NCBI RefSeq assembly: GCF_002575655.3
Contig: NC_053041.3
Span: 118,202,318 to 118,266,317, forward strand
Direction of reading: 5' to 3'
Source of the DNA: Aegilops tauschii subsp. strangulata
Taxonomy: Eukaryota > Streptophyta > Magnoliopsida > Poales > Poaceae
DNA length: 64,000 nt
A model generated the notes under the pieces. The model saw only the letters and a program-made list of their open reading frames with translations, did no database searches and was not told the DNA's origin. Shown in pieces: positions 1-11,727 of this stretch. The translations under genes and the position numbers were made by a program. Numbering within the stretch: position 1 is the stretch's first letter; every line of letters begins with the position of its first letter.

Positions 1-859
1 TTTTATAGTCGAAAGGGGCTGCCACAGTGGCACACAGGAGGTGGAAAGGCGCACAGTGCCCTGAGCTTATTGCTCGTATTACAGGACAAGACACATTTAA
101 TGCGTAGCTTAGGTGTCCCCCTGCTTTATCGGGGACGGGGGCGAGGCCCGTCCCGTCCGTCGCCGCTCCTCCCTGCTTCGACACGCGCCTTGGCCAGTGA
201 AGCGTGCGGCGCCATGTAGGCAGGCAGGCAGCTGAGGTGGCGCGGTGGTGGAGCCTTCATGAAGATTTGCATGCCGCCATGCAGGCGCTCGATGAGTTGG
301 CCTGGGGGCTACATGTTGCCATGCAGGTGCCCGCCCAGCTGGTTGGGCTAGCCGCTGCATGTGAATGGCGGTGGAAGCTTGGCTGGCGTGGGCCTGGTGG
401 TGGCTCTGCTGGCGTCCTTGGTGAGGGCCTTGCCGGGTGGCCCGGCAAGGGTCTTGCCGTGGCGCACTGCCGTCCCCGGCAAGGGCCTTGCCGGGGGTCT
501 GGTGGCCTTCCTCGGCAAGGATCTTGCCGAGGATCATCGTCTTCTAATCATCATCTGATCTTGAATATGTCTTCACAAAGATCTGCATGCCACCACAGAG
601 GCGCCTTCCCAAGCCCTGGCCCCACGTGGACGATGGCGTTGGTGACCGTGGGCTCAAGGGTGGCTCGCTCTGTTGGTGTGGGGCGAGCTGCCCCGGCAAG
701 GGTCTTGGTGGGGGAGCCTGCTTCATCCCTCTGCTCCTTGTGGTCTCGGCCTTGGCATTGCTCTGATTATCTTGGGCTTCGGTCTTACCTTGGCTCACCT
801 CCCCTGTTCTGCTTGGTGTGACAGTGGGCGCGGCTCCGACTGCCCGTGCACAGGTAAAG
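1..859. repeat. Unclassified repetitive DNA with GGCAAGG/CCTTGCC palindromes
   Basis: No convincing gene is visible. Between about 428 and 531 the sequence holds several near-perfect inverted repeats built on CGGCAAGG and CCTTGCCG, for example 428-450, 443-459, 475-495 and 511-531, with a half site near 692-708. Such short palindrome clusters are typical of the subterminal regions of some grass CACTA elements, but no CACTA terminus is visible here, so that reading is inference. Because the solo LTR that follows has a clean TSD, base 859 was originally contiguous with base 5023. This stretch is therefore the left flank of the CACTA-1 fragment. Open frames of 142 and 205 codons here look like chance frames in GC-rich DNA. 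Confidence 0.45.
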
Positions 860-2287
860 TGTGACACCCAAAAATTTTGGCCTTATTTTGTTTATTAAAA
901 TATTGCCAGGAAATAAAACTTTTCCAATTTGTCAAGTTTTACCCTTTGTGATTTTGGATTTTTGCCTCTAGTGGGAGAAACCTTCAAGGGTATTGTTGGA
1001 CTTGATTTCTCTCCATAATAAAACCTTTATTTATCAGTGGATTCAAATGTTGTAAGATTTATTTATTCAAAAAGCTTTCTTTCTTTAAAATGATTTCCTT
1101 TTGCATTTGGGGCCTATTTGCACTACAACCATTTGATAAATGCTCCTAAAAATTCCACCAAAATTTGGGGATGTCATGTGATGTTTCCACATCACTTTTA
1201 TGCAAAGATACCTTCTGGCCATTGGAGACTTTGAGCTCTACACCAATTTTTCCAATCTGGTCCAGTAGGCACTTTTGCACTGCAACCCATTTAAATATTT
1301 CTTCAAAAATTCTTCCAAGTGTTTGGAGATGACAGTGGATGCATACAATTCATCTTCAAGCAAAAACCCAATGATGTTCTTTGGAAAATTTGAGTGGATC
1401 AACCTCTTTTGCTTTCTGGTCCAAATTGGTGATTTGTACTGCAACCATATTTTTCCTTGCTCTAGTGACCCTGAGCTTTTTCCTACTTGTAGCCCTCCCT
1501 ACCAAACTCTTAAGTCCAGGAGATTGGGCTCATTGGAGGTTTTGAAGTGCATGTTCTAAACCCCTTTTCTTTCTGCCCAAAACTGGAGTTTTGCAAAACT
1601 TGCACTATCAACTTTCTGTTTTTGCCAAACTAATCTCACCACCATCTCCTGTATCTAAAGAGACACTGATCTGGAGACTTTGGCCACTCCAAGAGTTGCC
1701 TAAGTGCACTTGACATTCTGTCGAACACCTGGGGTGCACAGTCAGTTTTGGCAAGCTCTCTGGTTTGCATTGTGGACTTGAACCCCTGGCCTATCAACCT
1801 TGTCCACAGAGTGCCTAGCCACCCCTACCCTCGATCTGTGCTTTGCCAGCTCCACCCTCGCGCTCTAGACCACGCTGGCATTCCGTCGAGCACCTGCCGT
1901 GCGTGCTCTGGGCGCGCCCAGAGCGCACGTTTTGCACGCGCGCGCACTACGCCGACACGCCCCACTGCCGCGCTCGACGCGACCCGACCCTGGCTCCCTC
2001 TGCATCGCTGAGCCACGCACTAGCCGCCCCCCCCTACTCCACGATCCCTCTGGCGTCCTGCTGCACCGCTGGCCGCGCCCTTGGCGGCACGCCGGCGTCG
2101 GCAGCGGATTCCGCCGCGGACGGCGCCACCCAAGCCACCAGCGCACGACAGCTGCCCCGGAGCACAGGCCGTGCTTATCCCCCCGCTCGTCGGAACGCGT
2201 TCGTCGCCGCCACGATGCCCTGCAACTACAGGAAAGCGGTCGCCGGCGATCTTATCTGCTGCCACCGCGGAGCCAGCCTCGTCACGC

Positions 2288-2296
2288 TATATAAAG
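2288..2296 (+). promoter_or_regulatory. Probable TATA box of the solo LTR
   Basis: TATATAAAG lies in a locally GC-rich stretch about 1.43 kb into the LTR and is followed by a GC-rich leader-like region. This fits the U3/R boundary of an LTR promoter with a start near 2320. Plus-strand orientation of the LTR is inferred from this box alone. Confidence 0.45.
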
Positions 2297-4005
2297 GGTC
2301 CCCGAGCCCCTCCGAGCACTCAGGCGACATCAGACTTCCCCCGTAGAGCTCCCCCCCGCAGTAGATCGGCCTGTAGTGGCCATCCTCCCCAACTCCGGCC
2401 AGCTCGGCCGCCGCTAAGCCCCAGCGCGATTCGTCGCCGCCGGCCACCCTTTTGCAAATCCAGCGCCACCAGAAACTTCCCCGAAGTCTTGCGGAGCTGC
2501 CCAGCTACCCAACTGCGGTCGGAGGCCACCGGAGCAACATAGTCACTTCACCACCGCAGCTTTCCTCCGCCGCGGAGCTCGCCGCCGGCGACTCCTTCCA
2601 CCTCCGCAGACCCATCGACCAACCAGAGGACCGCCTCGGTCTTGCCGTCCCATCCTCGCCCTTGGATGCCCTCGAGGAGCCGCCGTTCGTCGCCGGTGAT
2701 CGCCGGAGCCCCGCCACCGTTCGGGCGCAGGAAAAGGAGGGAGAGGGAGAACGGTCAAACCTGACCAGTGGGCCCTCTGGACCCACTGTCAGCGACCCGC
2801 GCAGCGCCCTCTCTCTGTTTAAGTGGAGGCGCAAAACCCCGAGTGCGTTTTCCCTGCTGCGTAAGCGTATTACTGCTGAAGCGTTTTCCTTTTTTCTGGT
2901 TTTATTTAAAAACAGATTTGACCAAACTTTGACTGGCTATAACTTTTAAAATATAACTCCAAATGAGTTGATTCTTTTTCCTACCTCTCTCAAATTTCAT
3001 CTAGTTTATTTTAAGAGTTATTTCAAAAATATTTGAGACAGGTTTTGGTACTGTGTTTGAAATGTTTGTATTTGTGTATTTTGCAAAATAGGATTTTTGG
3101 AGGAAAAGGAAAGCTCCCAATAAGTGCATCCTTTGCATACTTTTGAAGGCAAGCATTTCTGAACTCTGGCATAATATTTGTTGTGGTGTTTGGATACGAT
3201 CACAGCACCTTTTGTCTTGGGTATAAGTGACAGTTTATGTATCGATGTAGTCTCGTGCATGAGTGCACGTTGGAGTTGTTTGTGGCCAGCAATGGATACC
3301 CTGAGGATTTGGATCGCTCTCGTGAGCTTCTCTTGCACACCGGTAGGAAGAGGGAAAGTCGTGGTCTTGGGTAGACACGAGCTTGTCCCTAATCCCTCGT
3401 TGTGACGAGTATGCCCGGCATAGCATGGTGAGGCTCGAGGAGTGGTGATTTATTTCACTAGTGGTAATATTGTGGGTGGATACTTGGATCACCTGAGTCA
3501 GTTGTAGACCGAGTCTTGTTCAATAGCTTCCTTTTGTCGGTACCACCACTTGTCCCTGCAGGGGACAGGGTATGGTTCAGTAGGTTGTCAACCCCTTTCC
3601 AAAGCACACACCGTACAGAGAGGCCGTGATGAAGGTCCCGTGGCCACGGATTAAAGCCTGTCATTCGGTCTGGGGGCATGGGTGTTTTCGGTTGTAGCCG
3701 AAGGGGATAGCTTCCCCAGTTTGCGCGCGGTATAAATTTTGTGATCCCATGCTACGTCGAGGTTGTAGCCTCCCCACTTAGAGTTTTGCTTGGCAGGTGT
3801 CGTGGGTGATTCCAGGCACTGGTGAGTTAAGCTGGTGTGTGCAGGTCAGGCGTGTTTTCAATCAAAAGACCGTAGACGGAATTAGTCCCGAGGGACTGAG
3901 TAATCCCGTTACTCGTGGAAAATGGTACTCCCTCTGCAGAGGATACATCCTGTTGGATAGTCATGTTCTTGAGTATAGGACCACAGTCTGGGTTAAATCT
4001 TGATG

Positions 4006-4150
4006 ACGGTATTCGGATGGAGAACGATTTAACTAGAACTCTGTAACGGTATTCGGATGGAGAACGGTTTAACTAGAGCTCAGTAACGGTATTCGGATGG
4101 AGATACGACTTGACTGAATTATCGGTTTTTCGGATGGAGAAACGACTGTA
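4006..4150. repeat. Tandem repeat, 40 bp unit, about 3.5 copies
   Basis: Units beginning ACGGTATTCGGATGGAGA start at 4006, 4046 and 4086, with a degenerate partial copy near 4130. The repeat lies inside the solo LTR. Confidence 0.85.
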
Positions 4151-4340
4151 CTAAATATTATTTATGATTATGGCACCTTTGGATTATGATCTTTATTATT
4201 ATGGACTAACCATTTATTTTATGTACATTATTGATTATCCCTGGGACGGTTCTACCTCCTGGATGTTCACTGTGATTATTCTCTTATAAGCCCTTTATGT
4301 GGTGTCGCCCCGACGCCCGACTGCGGCATTATTATATTCT

Positions 4341-4511
4341 GCATTTTCCGCTCGAGGAGTCTTTCAGACACTCGTTTGGCACCTGTATTACTATTCCGCA
4401 TTTTCCGCTCGAGGAGTCTTTCAGACACTCGTTTGGTACCAGTATTACTATTCTGCAGTTTCCGCTCGAGGCGTCATTCAGACCCTCGCTTGGCACCCAG
4501 TATTTTACTTT
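4341..4511. repeat. Tandem repeat, 57 bp unit, 3 copies
   Basis: Units start at 4341, 4398 and 4455 and contain the core TTTCCGCTCGAGGAGTCTTT. The period of 57 is a multiple of 3, so open frames run through the array. That is a by-product of the repeat and not evidence of a gene. Confidence 0.85.
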
Positions 4512-5167
4512 GAATCATTTTAACCACACGTGTGCGTTATGGTTTTTGGTATCTTTTCGTGACAGACGTGTGATCACATGATATTCTGGAGCATGTTTGA
4601 CATTTATTATACCCGTGTTCTTAATGTTTGCGAGTACATTCAAACGTACTCACTGGCTTGTCCCTGGCTATTGTCTTGGCCAGATTGCCTTGTGTGGAGG
4701 TATGCATCGCGGTGACAACCTCGGAACCTACGCTGTTGACGTTTGCAGCCTCGCGAAGGTAGGAGTTATCCTGGTCAGCTGTTCTTGTGGGAAATGGAGT
4801 CCCATAGGCACAGATGTTTCCAACCGCTTCCGCCCTCAACTATTAGAAACCAAGTGTTGTACTCCCAGGCCTAAATAGTCTTGTACTACATATTTTTGTT
4901 CCTTGCTTGGAATTCTTGTATCAAGTTGGTACCTCATCAGCTAACAGTAATCCTGGGGCTGGTGAGCACACAGGCCGTTCTTCTGGGAATTTATATCCCA
5001 AAAATCCGGGCGTGACATAAAGGGGTAAAAAAGCGTGCCCCTCCTTTTCTACACCGACATAAATATTTTAGCTAGAGAGTTTGTATGTGGTTTTATGAGA
5101 ATAAGTGTGTATGAAATTTATGTATGAACTTGTATTAATTTGGTATTTTTGGTGCCGTGTAATGAAG

Positions 5168-8100
5168 ATGAGCCGGCAATGGATGTACGATGACCGATGC
5201 TCTCCCCAGTTCGTTAAAAGCGTGCATACTTTTCTGCTTGCGGCTGAGGCAAACAAGCCGGTTGATGGTTTTATGTGTTGTCCATGTGCTGGCTGTAAGA
5301 ATGGTCACAATACTCTAACTCAAGAACCATTCACATCCACTTGTTTGAATCCGGTCTCGTGCTCCACTATAATGTTTGGACCAAGCACGGAGAAAGAGGG
5401 GTCCTGGTGGAAGACAATGAAGAAGAAGAGGACGACGGCAGCTATCCTGGCCATGGGTTCCCTGAATACGATGGTACAACAATGGGGGGAAAAGTTGAGC
5501 CGACAATGCGCGAAGAAGCTGAAGAAGAGGCATTAGATGAGCCCGCTGATGATCTTGGTCGGGCCATTGCCCATGCAAAGAGAAACTGCGCAGATGAAAA
5601 GGGGAGGCCGAAGTTGAAGCGCATGTTAGAGGATCACAAGAAATAGTTGTACCCAAATTGCAAAGCTGACAAGAAAAATATGGGCACCACACTGAAATTG
5701 ATGCAATGGAAGGCAGAGAATGGTGTATCTGACAAGGAATTTGGAAAGTTGCTGATAATGTTAAAGAAGATGCTTCCAAAGGACAACGAATTGCCCAAGA
5801 GTACATACGAAGGAAAGAAGACTGTCTGCCCTCTAGGATTAGAGGTGCATAAGATACATGCATGCGGCGAGTACGAGGATTTGAACGCATGCCCGGTATG
5901 CGGTGCATTGCGCTATAAGATTTGCCGCGATGACCCTGGTGATGTCGAGGGAGAGCGCCCCAGGAAGAAGTTTCCTACCAAGGTGATGTGGTATGCTCCT
6001 ATAATACCACGGTTGAAACGTTTGTTGCAAAACAAAGAGCATGCCAAGTTGATGCAATGGCACAAAGAAGCCCGTAAGAAAGACGGGAAGTTGAGAGTAC
6101 CCGCTGACGGGTCGCAGTGGAGAAAAATTGAGAGGAAGTGGAGGGACTTTGGAGATGACGCAAGGAACATATGGTTTGGTCTAAGTGCAGACGGCATTAA
6201 TCATTTTGGGTTGCAGAGAAGGAATCATAGCACCTGGCCTGTGACTCTATGTATGTATAACCTTCCTCCTTGGTTGTGCATGAAGCGGAAGTACATTATG
6301 ATGCTAGTGCTCATCCAAGGCCCTAAGCAACCGGGCAACGACATTGATGTGTACCTAAGGCAATTAGTTGAAGAACTCTTACAGCTGTGGAATGGAAAAG
6401 GTGTACGTGCGTGGAACAATTTGACCTACATGCATTGTTGTTTGTGACCATCAATGATTGGTCTGCTCTCAGTAACCTTTCAGGATGGACAAACAAGGGA
6501 TACCACGCATGCACGCACTTTTGGATGATACCAATAGTATATATTTGGATAATTGTAAGAAGAATGTGTACCTGGGACATCGTCGATTTCTTTAGAGCAG
6601 GCATCCTATAAGCAAGAAAGGGAAGCATTTCCAAGGTGAGGCAGATCACCGGACGAAGCCTCGCCACCTTAATGGTGATGATGTACATGATATGGTCAAG
6701 GATTTAAAGGTAATCTTTGGAAAGGGTCCTGGCGGACAATATGTTCCGAATGACGCTGACGAACGCGCACCCATGTGGAAGAAGAAATCTATATTTTGGG
6801 ACCTACCCTATTGGAAAGACCTAGAGGTCCGCTCTACAGTCGACAAGATGCACGTGACTAAGAATCTTTGCATGACCCTACTTGGCTTCTTGGGCGTGTA
6901 TGGGAAGACAAAAGATACTCCGGAGGCACGGGAGGAACAGCAACGTATGCACGGAAAAGACGACATACATCAGGGTCATGCCAGCTACACTCTTACCAAA
7001 GAAGAGAAGGAAATCTTCTTTGAATGCATACTCAGTATGAAGGTCCCGTCTGGCTTCTCGTCGAATATAAAAGGAATAATAAATATGGCAGATAAAAAGT
7101 TTCAGAACCTAAAGTCTCATGACTTCCACGTGATTACGACGCAACTACTTTCGGTACCATTGAGGGGGCTTCTGCCGAAAAACATTCGATTAGCCATTGT
7201 GAAGCTATGTGCATTCCTCAATGTAATCTCTTAGATGGAAATCGATCCAGAAATCATACCAAGGTTAGAGAAGGTGCAATGTCTTGTCAGTTTCGAGTTG
7301 GTGTTCCCACCATCCTTCTTCAATATCATGACGGACGTCCTAGTTCACCAATGCGAAGAGATGCCATTCTGGTTCCTGTATTTCTACACAATATGCTCCC
7401 CTTTGAGAGGTTCATGGGAGTCTTAAAGGAATATGTTCATAACCGTGCTAGGCCAGAAGGAAGCATCTCCAAGGGCCATGAAAATGAGGAGGTCATTGAG
7501 TTTTGTGTTGACTTTATTCCTGACCTTTAGCCGATTGGTGTTCCTGAATCGCGGCATCAGGGCAGACTGGGTGGAAATAGCATGCTAGGACCGAAACAAA
7601 TAATATGTATGGACGGGCATCCTCTTACTCAAGCACACTACACATTTCTACAAAATTCCGCCTTGGTGGCTCCGTATATCGAGGAACACAAGAATATTCT
7701 ACACTCCAAACACCCGAGCAGTCTGACGACTGGATTACACGTGAACAAACGGAGACTTTCACCGGTTTGTTTGCAGACACTTGCCATGCATGACGACGCT
7801 ATTGAAGATGACCTGTACTTGCTATCCCAATTACCATCTTCGAATATAATCACATTCAAAGGGTACAGGATAAATGGGAATACATTTTACACGATCGCCC
7901 AAGATAAAAAGAGCACCAACAAAAACACGGGTGTCCGCTTTGATGGAGCAACCAAGAGGGTAAAGGATGCATATTATGGTTACATAGAGGAGATATCGGA
8001 ACTTGACTATGGACGTGTTTTGAAGGTCCCTTTGTTTCGGTGCAAATGGGTAAATGTGACACGAGGCGGGGTAACGAAAGACCCACAGTATGGAATGACA

Positions 8101-8492
8101 ACAGTGGATCTCAACAATCTTGCGTACGCAGACGAACCATTCGTCCTGGCCAATGATGTGGCGCAGGTTTTCTATGTGAAGGACATGTATACCAAGTCGA
8201 GAAAAAGAAAAGATAAGGAAGCGAATACATCATACTATGAGCCAAAGCGCCACATAGTTCTTTCATGGAAAAGAAACATCGTGGGCTGGATGACAAGACA
8301 GACATGTCAGAAGATTATGAAAAGATTCATGAAATTGCTCCCTTTACAGTGAATATTGACACGAGCATCCAGTTAAATGATGAATATTCTCCATGGTTAC
8401 AACGCAAAGGGATACACGCGAAGAAAAAGTTTTACACCAAAGATCCCACTCTGGGATGTGACCGGCTTCACTGTCATAACTTTCTTCTCTAG
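5168..8492 (+). pseudogene. CACTA TNP2-like transposase, broken
   Basis: The product would be the transposase that cuts and joins CACTA ends. The start (Met-Ser-Arg-Gln-Trp-Met-Tyr) and the CPCAGCKN motif mark the N-terminal transposase-associated domain. The central TNP2 domain includes ADGINHFG, aligned to DGMNPFG in the complete copy, and GPKQPGNDIDVYL. The DUF4218-like region (about 7040-7510) and DUF4216-like region (about 7870-8200) follow. The gene is dead. There is a frame change near 5315-5340, an in-frame TAG at 5644-5646, loss of about 24 bp after the KIHAC motif (near 5865), a deletion with frame change near 6405-6420, further frame changes near 6520-6610, a stop at 7232-7234 and shifts near 7350 and 7730. 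It is close to the minus-strand copy at 25268-28248. Confidence 0.9.
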
Positions 8493-8608
8493 GGAGTTTC
8501 CGGACTTATATATCCGGAAAGTCCCACTTTGGACAAACCGGAGGGAATCTTTGTAATAGTTAGGGTGCTTATGTGTTTTGGCATTTGAAATGTGTACTTA
8601 TGTGCTTT

Positions 8609-9895
8609 GGACAAACGTCATCAATTTTCAACCCTTTCTGACTTCATCTGCTATTTTTCATGCATTTACTGATCTTTTGAGCTAAACGACCCTGAAATTG
8701 AAAATCACTACAAATGAACTCTGAAAAGGTTGAAAGTTGGCATGGTATCATAATTTCACCCACATAGCATGTGCTAAAAAGGTGAGATGGTTACGACCAA
8801 AACTGGATCCACTTCGTGTACAAAATGGACAATCTCTATCGAAGTATCAGGGTTTGGGACGAAAACTCATCTGTTACAAACACATTTCATTTTTCTAAAA
8901 TTATTTCAACTCCAGACTTTTTGTGCATTCAGTATGCACCATTCAAAGCCATGTCATCAATTTCCAGCCGTTTCTAACTTCATCTACTATTTTTCATGCA
9001 TTTACTGATTTCTCTGAGCTAAATGACTGTGAAATTGAAAAGCACGAGAAATGAACTCTGAAAAGTTTGACAGTTGGCATGGTATCATCATTTCACCCAC
9101 ATAGCATGAGCTAAAAAGTTGAGAGGGTTACAGCAAAAACTGGATCCACTTCGTGTACAAAATGGACAATTCGGAGTATATATCAGGGTTTCGGACGAAA
9201 ACTCATCTGTTACAAAGGCATTTCATTTTTAACTTATTTCAACTCCAGACCTTTTGTGCAGTATGCACCATTCAAAGCCATGTCATCAATTTTCAACCCT
9301 TGCTATTTTTTATGCATTTACTGATTTTTTTTGAGCTAAATGACCCTGAAATTGAAAAGCACTACAAATGAACTCTGAAAAGGTTGGAAGTTGGCATGGT
9401 ATCATCATTTCACCCACATAGCATGTGCTAAAAAGTTGAGAGGGTTACGACAAAAAACTGGATCCACTTTGTGTCCAAAATGGACAATCTCTTTCGAAGT
9501 ATCAGGGTTTTGGACGAAAACTCATCTGTTACAAAGGCATTTCATTTTTTTAAATTTATTTCAACTCCAGACTTTTTGTGCATTCAGTATGCACCATTCA
9601 AAGCCACGCCATCAATTGTTAACCCTTTTTGATTTCATCTGCTATTTTTCATGCATTTACTGATTTTTTATCTAAATAACACTGAAATTGAAAAGCACTA
9701 CAAATAAACTCTGAAAAGGTTGAAAGTTGGCATGGTATCATCATTTCACCCACATAGCATGTCCTAAAAAGTTGAGAGGGTTACGGCAAAAACTGGATCC
9801 ACTTCATGTACAAAATGGACAATCTCTTTCGAAATATCAGGGTTCCGGACGAAAACTCATGTGTTACAAAAGGCATTTCATTTTTTAAATAACCT
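8609..9895. repeat. Tandem repeats, about 317-337 bp unit, nearly 4 copies
   Basis: The landmark GTTGGCATGGTATCAT recurs at about 8736, 9073, 9390 and 9726, giving spacings of 337, 317 and 336. Each unit also carries AAACTGGATCCACTT and GACGAAAACTCAT. The array directly follows the transposase in CACTA-1. A single partial unit occurs in CACTA-3 near 24915-24990 in the opposite orientation, so the array grew within this CACTA lineage. Confidence 0.9.
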
Positions 9896-10199
9896 AACTA
9901 TTACCAAATTGTATATAATGATAAAACACACTAATACTAAACAGAAAAAAAAGAATCACTGAAAAATCTACTTCTAAAGTAAAGTTATTCACAAACTAGT
10001 GATTCACACAACTTTCAAATAATTCAAATCTAAACTACTGATACTAACAGAAAGTTTATAATTTTTTTACCTAAAGCAAAAACATTCACAAAGAAACTCT
10101 AAATAAAGCACAAAACAACTCAGAAATAAAAGAAAATAAATAAAGCAGAAAACAAAAAAAATTGAAAAATAAATAAATTTAAAAAGTCCGCCTACTAGG
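9896..10199. other. A-rich spacer, no gene
   Basis: The stretch is strongly A-rich on the + strand and has no open frame of note. It occupies the same position as the A/G-rich stretch after the transposase in CACTA-2 (41325-41800). Confidence 0.6.
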
Positions 10200-10602
10200 C
10201 CACAATGGCCTGCATACAACTAGAAACCCAACCTGTAGTTGGGCCAGGATGCAGGCCCGCAAGGCCCACTAGGCCCACAGGGCAGCGCAGCACAGGTTGG
10301 TTCGGAAGGCCTGCTTTGGAGAGGAACTCGAAGGACAGCCGCGGCTGGGTTTATAAACCAGTGCGGCTGCCCTTCGCTCCGCGAGGTGGGACTAAACTTC
10401 CTGCACCGCGCCTGCGCGAGCAGCCGCATTTAGTCCCGGTTGGTGGCTCCAACCGCGACTAAAGGGGGTGGTCATTAGTCGCGGTTGGAGCCACCAACCG
10501 GAACTAAAGGCCTGCGCTTCCCGCTGCTTGGCCTGGCCTAAATTGGCCTTTAGTCCCGGTTTGTGGCTCCAACCAGGACTAAAGGCTGGCGCACATATAT
10601 AG
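10200..10602 (+). promoter_or_regulatory. Internal CACTA promoter-like block with hairpin repeats and TATA box
   Basis: From 10200 a conserved GGCC-rich block resembles 41800-42030 of CACTA-2. It is followed by three inverted-repeat units of the TTTAGTCCCGG...CCGGGACTAAA type (10427-10467, 10474-10510, 10549-10585). A TATATA motif follows at 10596-10601. The same kind of hairpins lie at the ends of CACTA-2 and CACTA-3. The position upstream of the second gene suggests that this is the second gene's promoter, with sites for the element's own DNA-binding protein. That function is inferred. Confidence 0.6.
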
Positions 10603-10654
10603 AGCACTTGAAAAAATTTCACATCCCACTCTACTTCTTCTCCGCGCGACCACT

Positions 10655-10891
10655 ATGATAGAGGAGATCGCCGCCGCCCCCGACGCACCGCCTGTCACGA
10701 CATCGTCGCCGCCCATGCCGTCCCCCGTCGCTGCCCCCCTACGCGCCGCCCCCCGACGCGCCGCGCGCCTCCCCCTCCTCGAGCTCGCGCCGTCGCCGTC
10801 GCCTAGCCTCGCCAGCCATCGCCCCGCTGTGAGCCCCTGCCGCCATGGCCGCCCTCCTTTCGATCGAGCCCACACACACACACATGCATGA
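10655..10891 (+). CDS. Possible leader exon of the CACTA-1 second gene
   Basis: An open frame of 78 codons starts about 55 bp after the TATA motif. It is rich in Pro, Ala, Ser and Arg, has no recognised domain, and runs into a CA repeat. In CACTA-2 the matching place is also GC-rich leader DNA before a long simple-sequence intron. It may be a transcribed leader, not a coding exon. Confidence 0.25.
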   Translation: MIEEIAAAPDAPPVTTSSPPMPSPVAAPLRAAPRRAARLPLLELAPSPSPSLASHRPAVSPCRHGRPPFDRAHTHTHA

Positions 10892-10921
10892 ACACACACA
10901 CGCACACACACAAACACACAT
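10868..10921. repeat. CA-rich microsatellite
   Basis: Imperfect CA dinucleotide tract, broken by ATG and GC steps. Confidence 0.8.
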
Positions 10922-11159
10922 TTTCTTATTTCATGTTTTTAGTTTTTCATACTTTTTGTTATAGAAATGTTAGATGAATTAAATATATAAATGTTAGATG
11001 AATGTTTTTTTAGTTTTTTATACTTTTATTTATAGAAAATTTAGATATATAAATGTTAATTAGATGAATTTTGAAATTTTTTCACTAGATGATTGGATGT
11101 ATATTGAAAAAAAGTTTGAACGTTGCATATTTCACAATGCAACAATTGATCCAATGTAA

Positions 11160-11560
11160 CTAGATGCAAGAATTTTGACATATGTCAAAGTTTGAATTTT
11201 CACATATATGCAACATTTGACGTATGTCAAAGTTCGATCATATGTCAAAGTTTGAATTTTGACATATGCAACATTTGATCATATGTCAAAGTTTGAATTT
11301 TAACATACGCAACATTTGACATATGTCAAAGTTTGATCGATGTCAAAGTTTGAATTTTGACATATGCAACATTTGACATATGTCAAAGTTTGAATTTTGA
11401 CATATGCAACATTTTTTATCATATGTCAAAGTTTGAAATATGATCAAATATATATGCAACATTTGATCATATTTATGTCAAAGTTTGATCTAGTGAAATA
11501 TGATCAAATATATATGCAACATTTGATCATATTTATGTCAAAGTTTGAATTTTGACATAG
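11160..11560. repeat. Degenerate tandem repeats built on TTTGACATATGTCAAA
   Basis: Units of about 40 bp alternate CATATGTCAAAGTTTGAATT with TTTGACATATGCAACATT. The core is self-complementary, so the array can fold back many times. It sits in the presumed intron of the CACTA-1 second gene. Longer variants near 11430-11540 carry TATATATGCAACATTTGATC. Confidence 0.8.
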
Positions 11561-11727
11561 ATGCAAGAATGACATAGATGCAAGAATGACATAGATGTAC
11601 ATTTGAGAGGAAGTTTGTATTTTGACATCCAAATGTAACTAGAATTTTGACATTTGATCCAATGTATAGCAATTAGTATATGTATGTATAGTACAATAGA
11701 CTTAGTCCTTTAATAAGAGATTGATCA

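Larger units (their letters stand above)
860..5017. mobile_element. Solo LTR (about 4.16 kb), gypsy-like, TSD TAAAG
   Basis: The left end starts TGTGACACCC and the right end finishes GGGCGTGACA, a TG...CA LTR with short inverted ends. The 5 bp before it (855-859) and after it (5018-5022) are both TAAAG. No primer binding site, polypurine tract or internal domain is found between these ends, so this is a solo LTR left after recombination between the two LTRs of one element. It contains a TATA box and two short tandem-repeat blocks, listed separately. The length puts it with the long-LTR gypsy or LARD-like elements of Triticeae; I cannot assign a family. It lies at the left edge of the CACTA-1 fragment. 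Confidence 0.85.

Noticed and set aside
204..821. 205-codon frame at the window start
   Set aside because: It runs through palindromic repeats and has repetitive composition, with other frames open on both strands.
4297..4581. Repeated peptide in overlapping frames
   Set aside because: It is explained by the 57 bp tandem repeat, whose length is a multiple of three.
8609..9895. Possible CRISPR-like or satellite array
   Set aside because: The units are long (about 330 bp) and contiguous, without spacers, inside a plant transposon.
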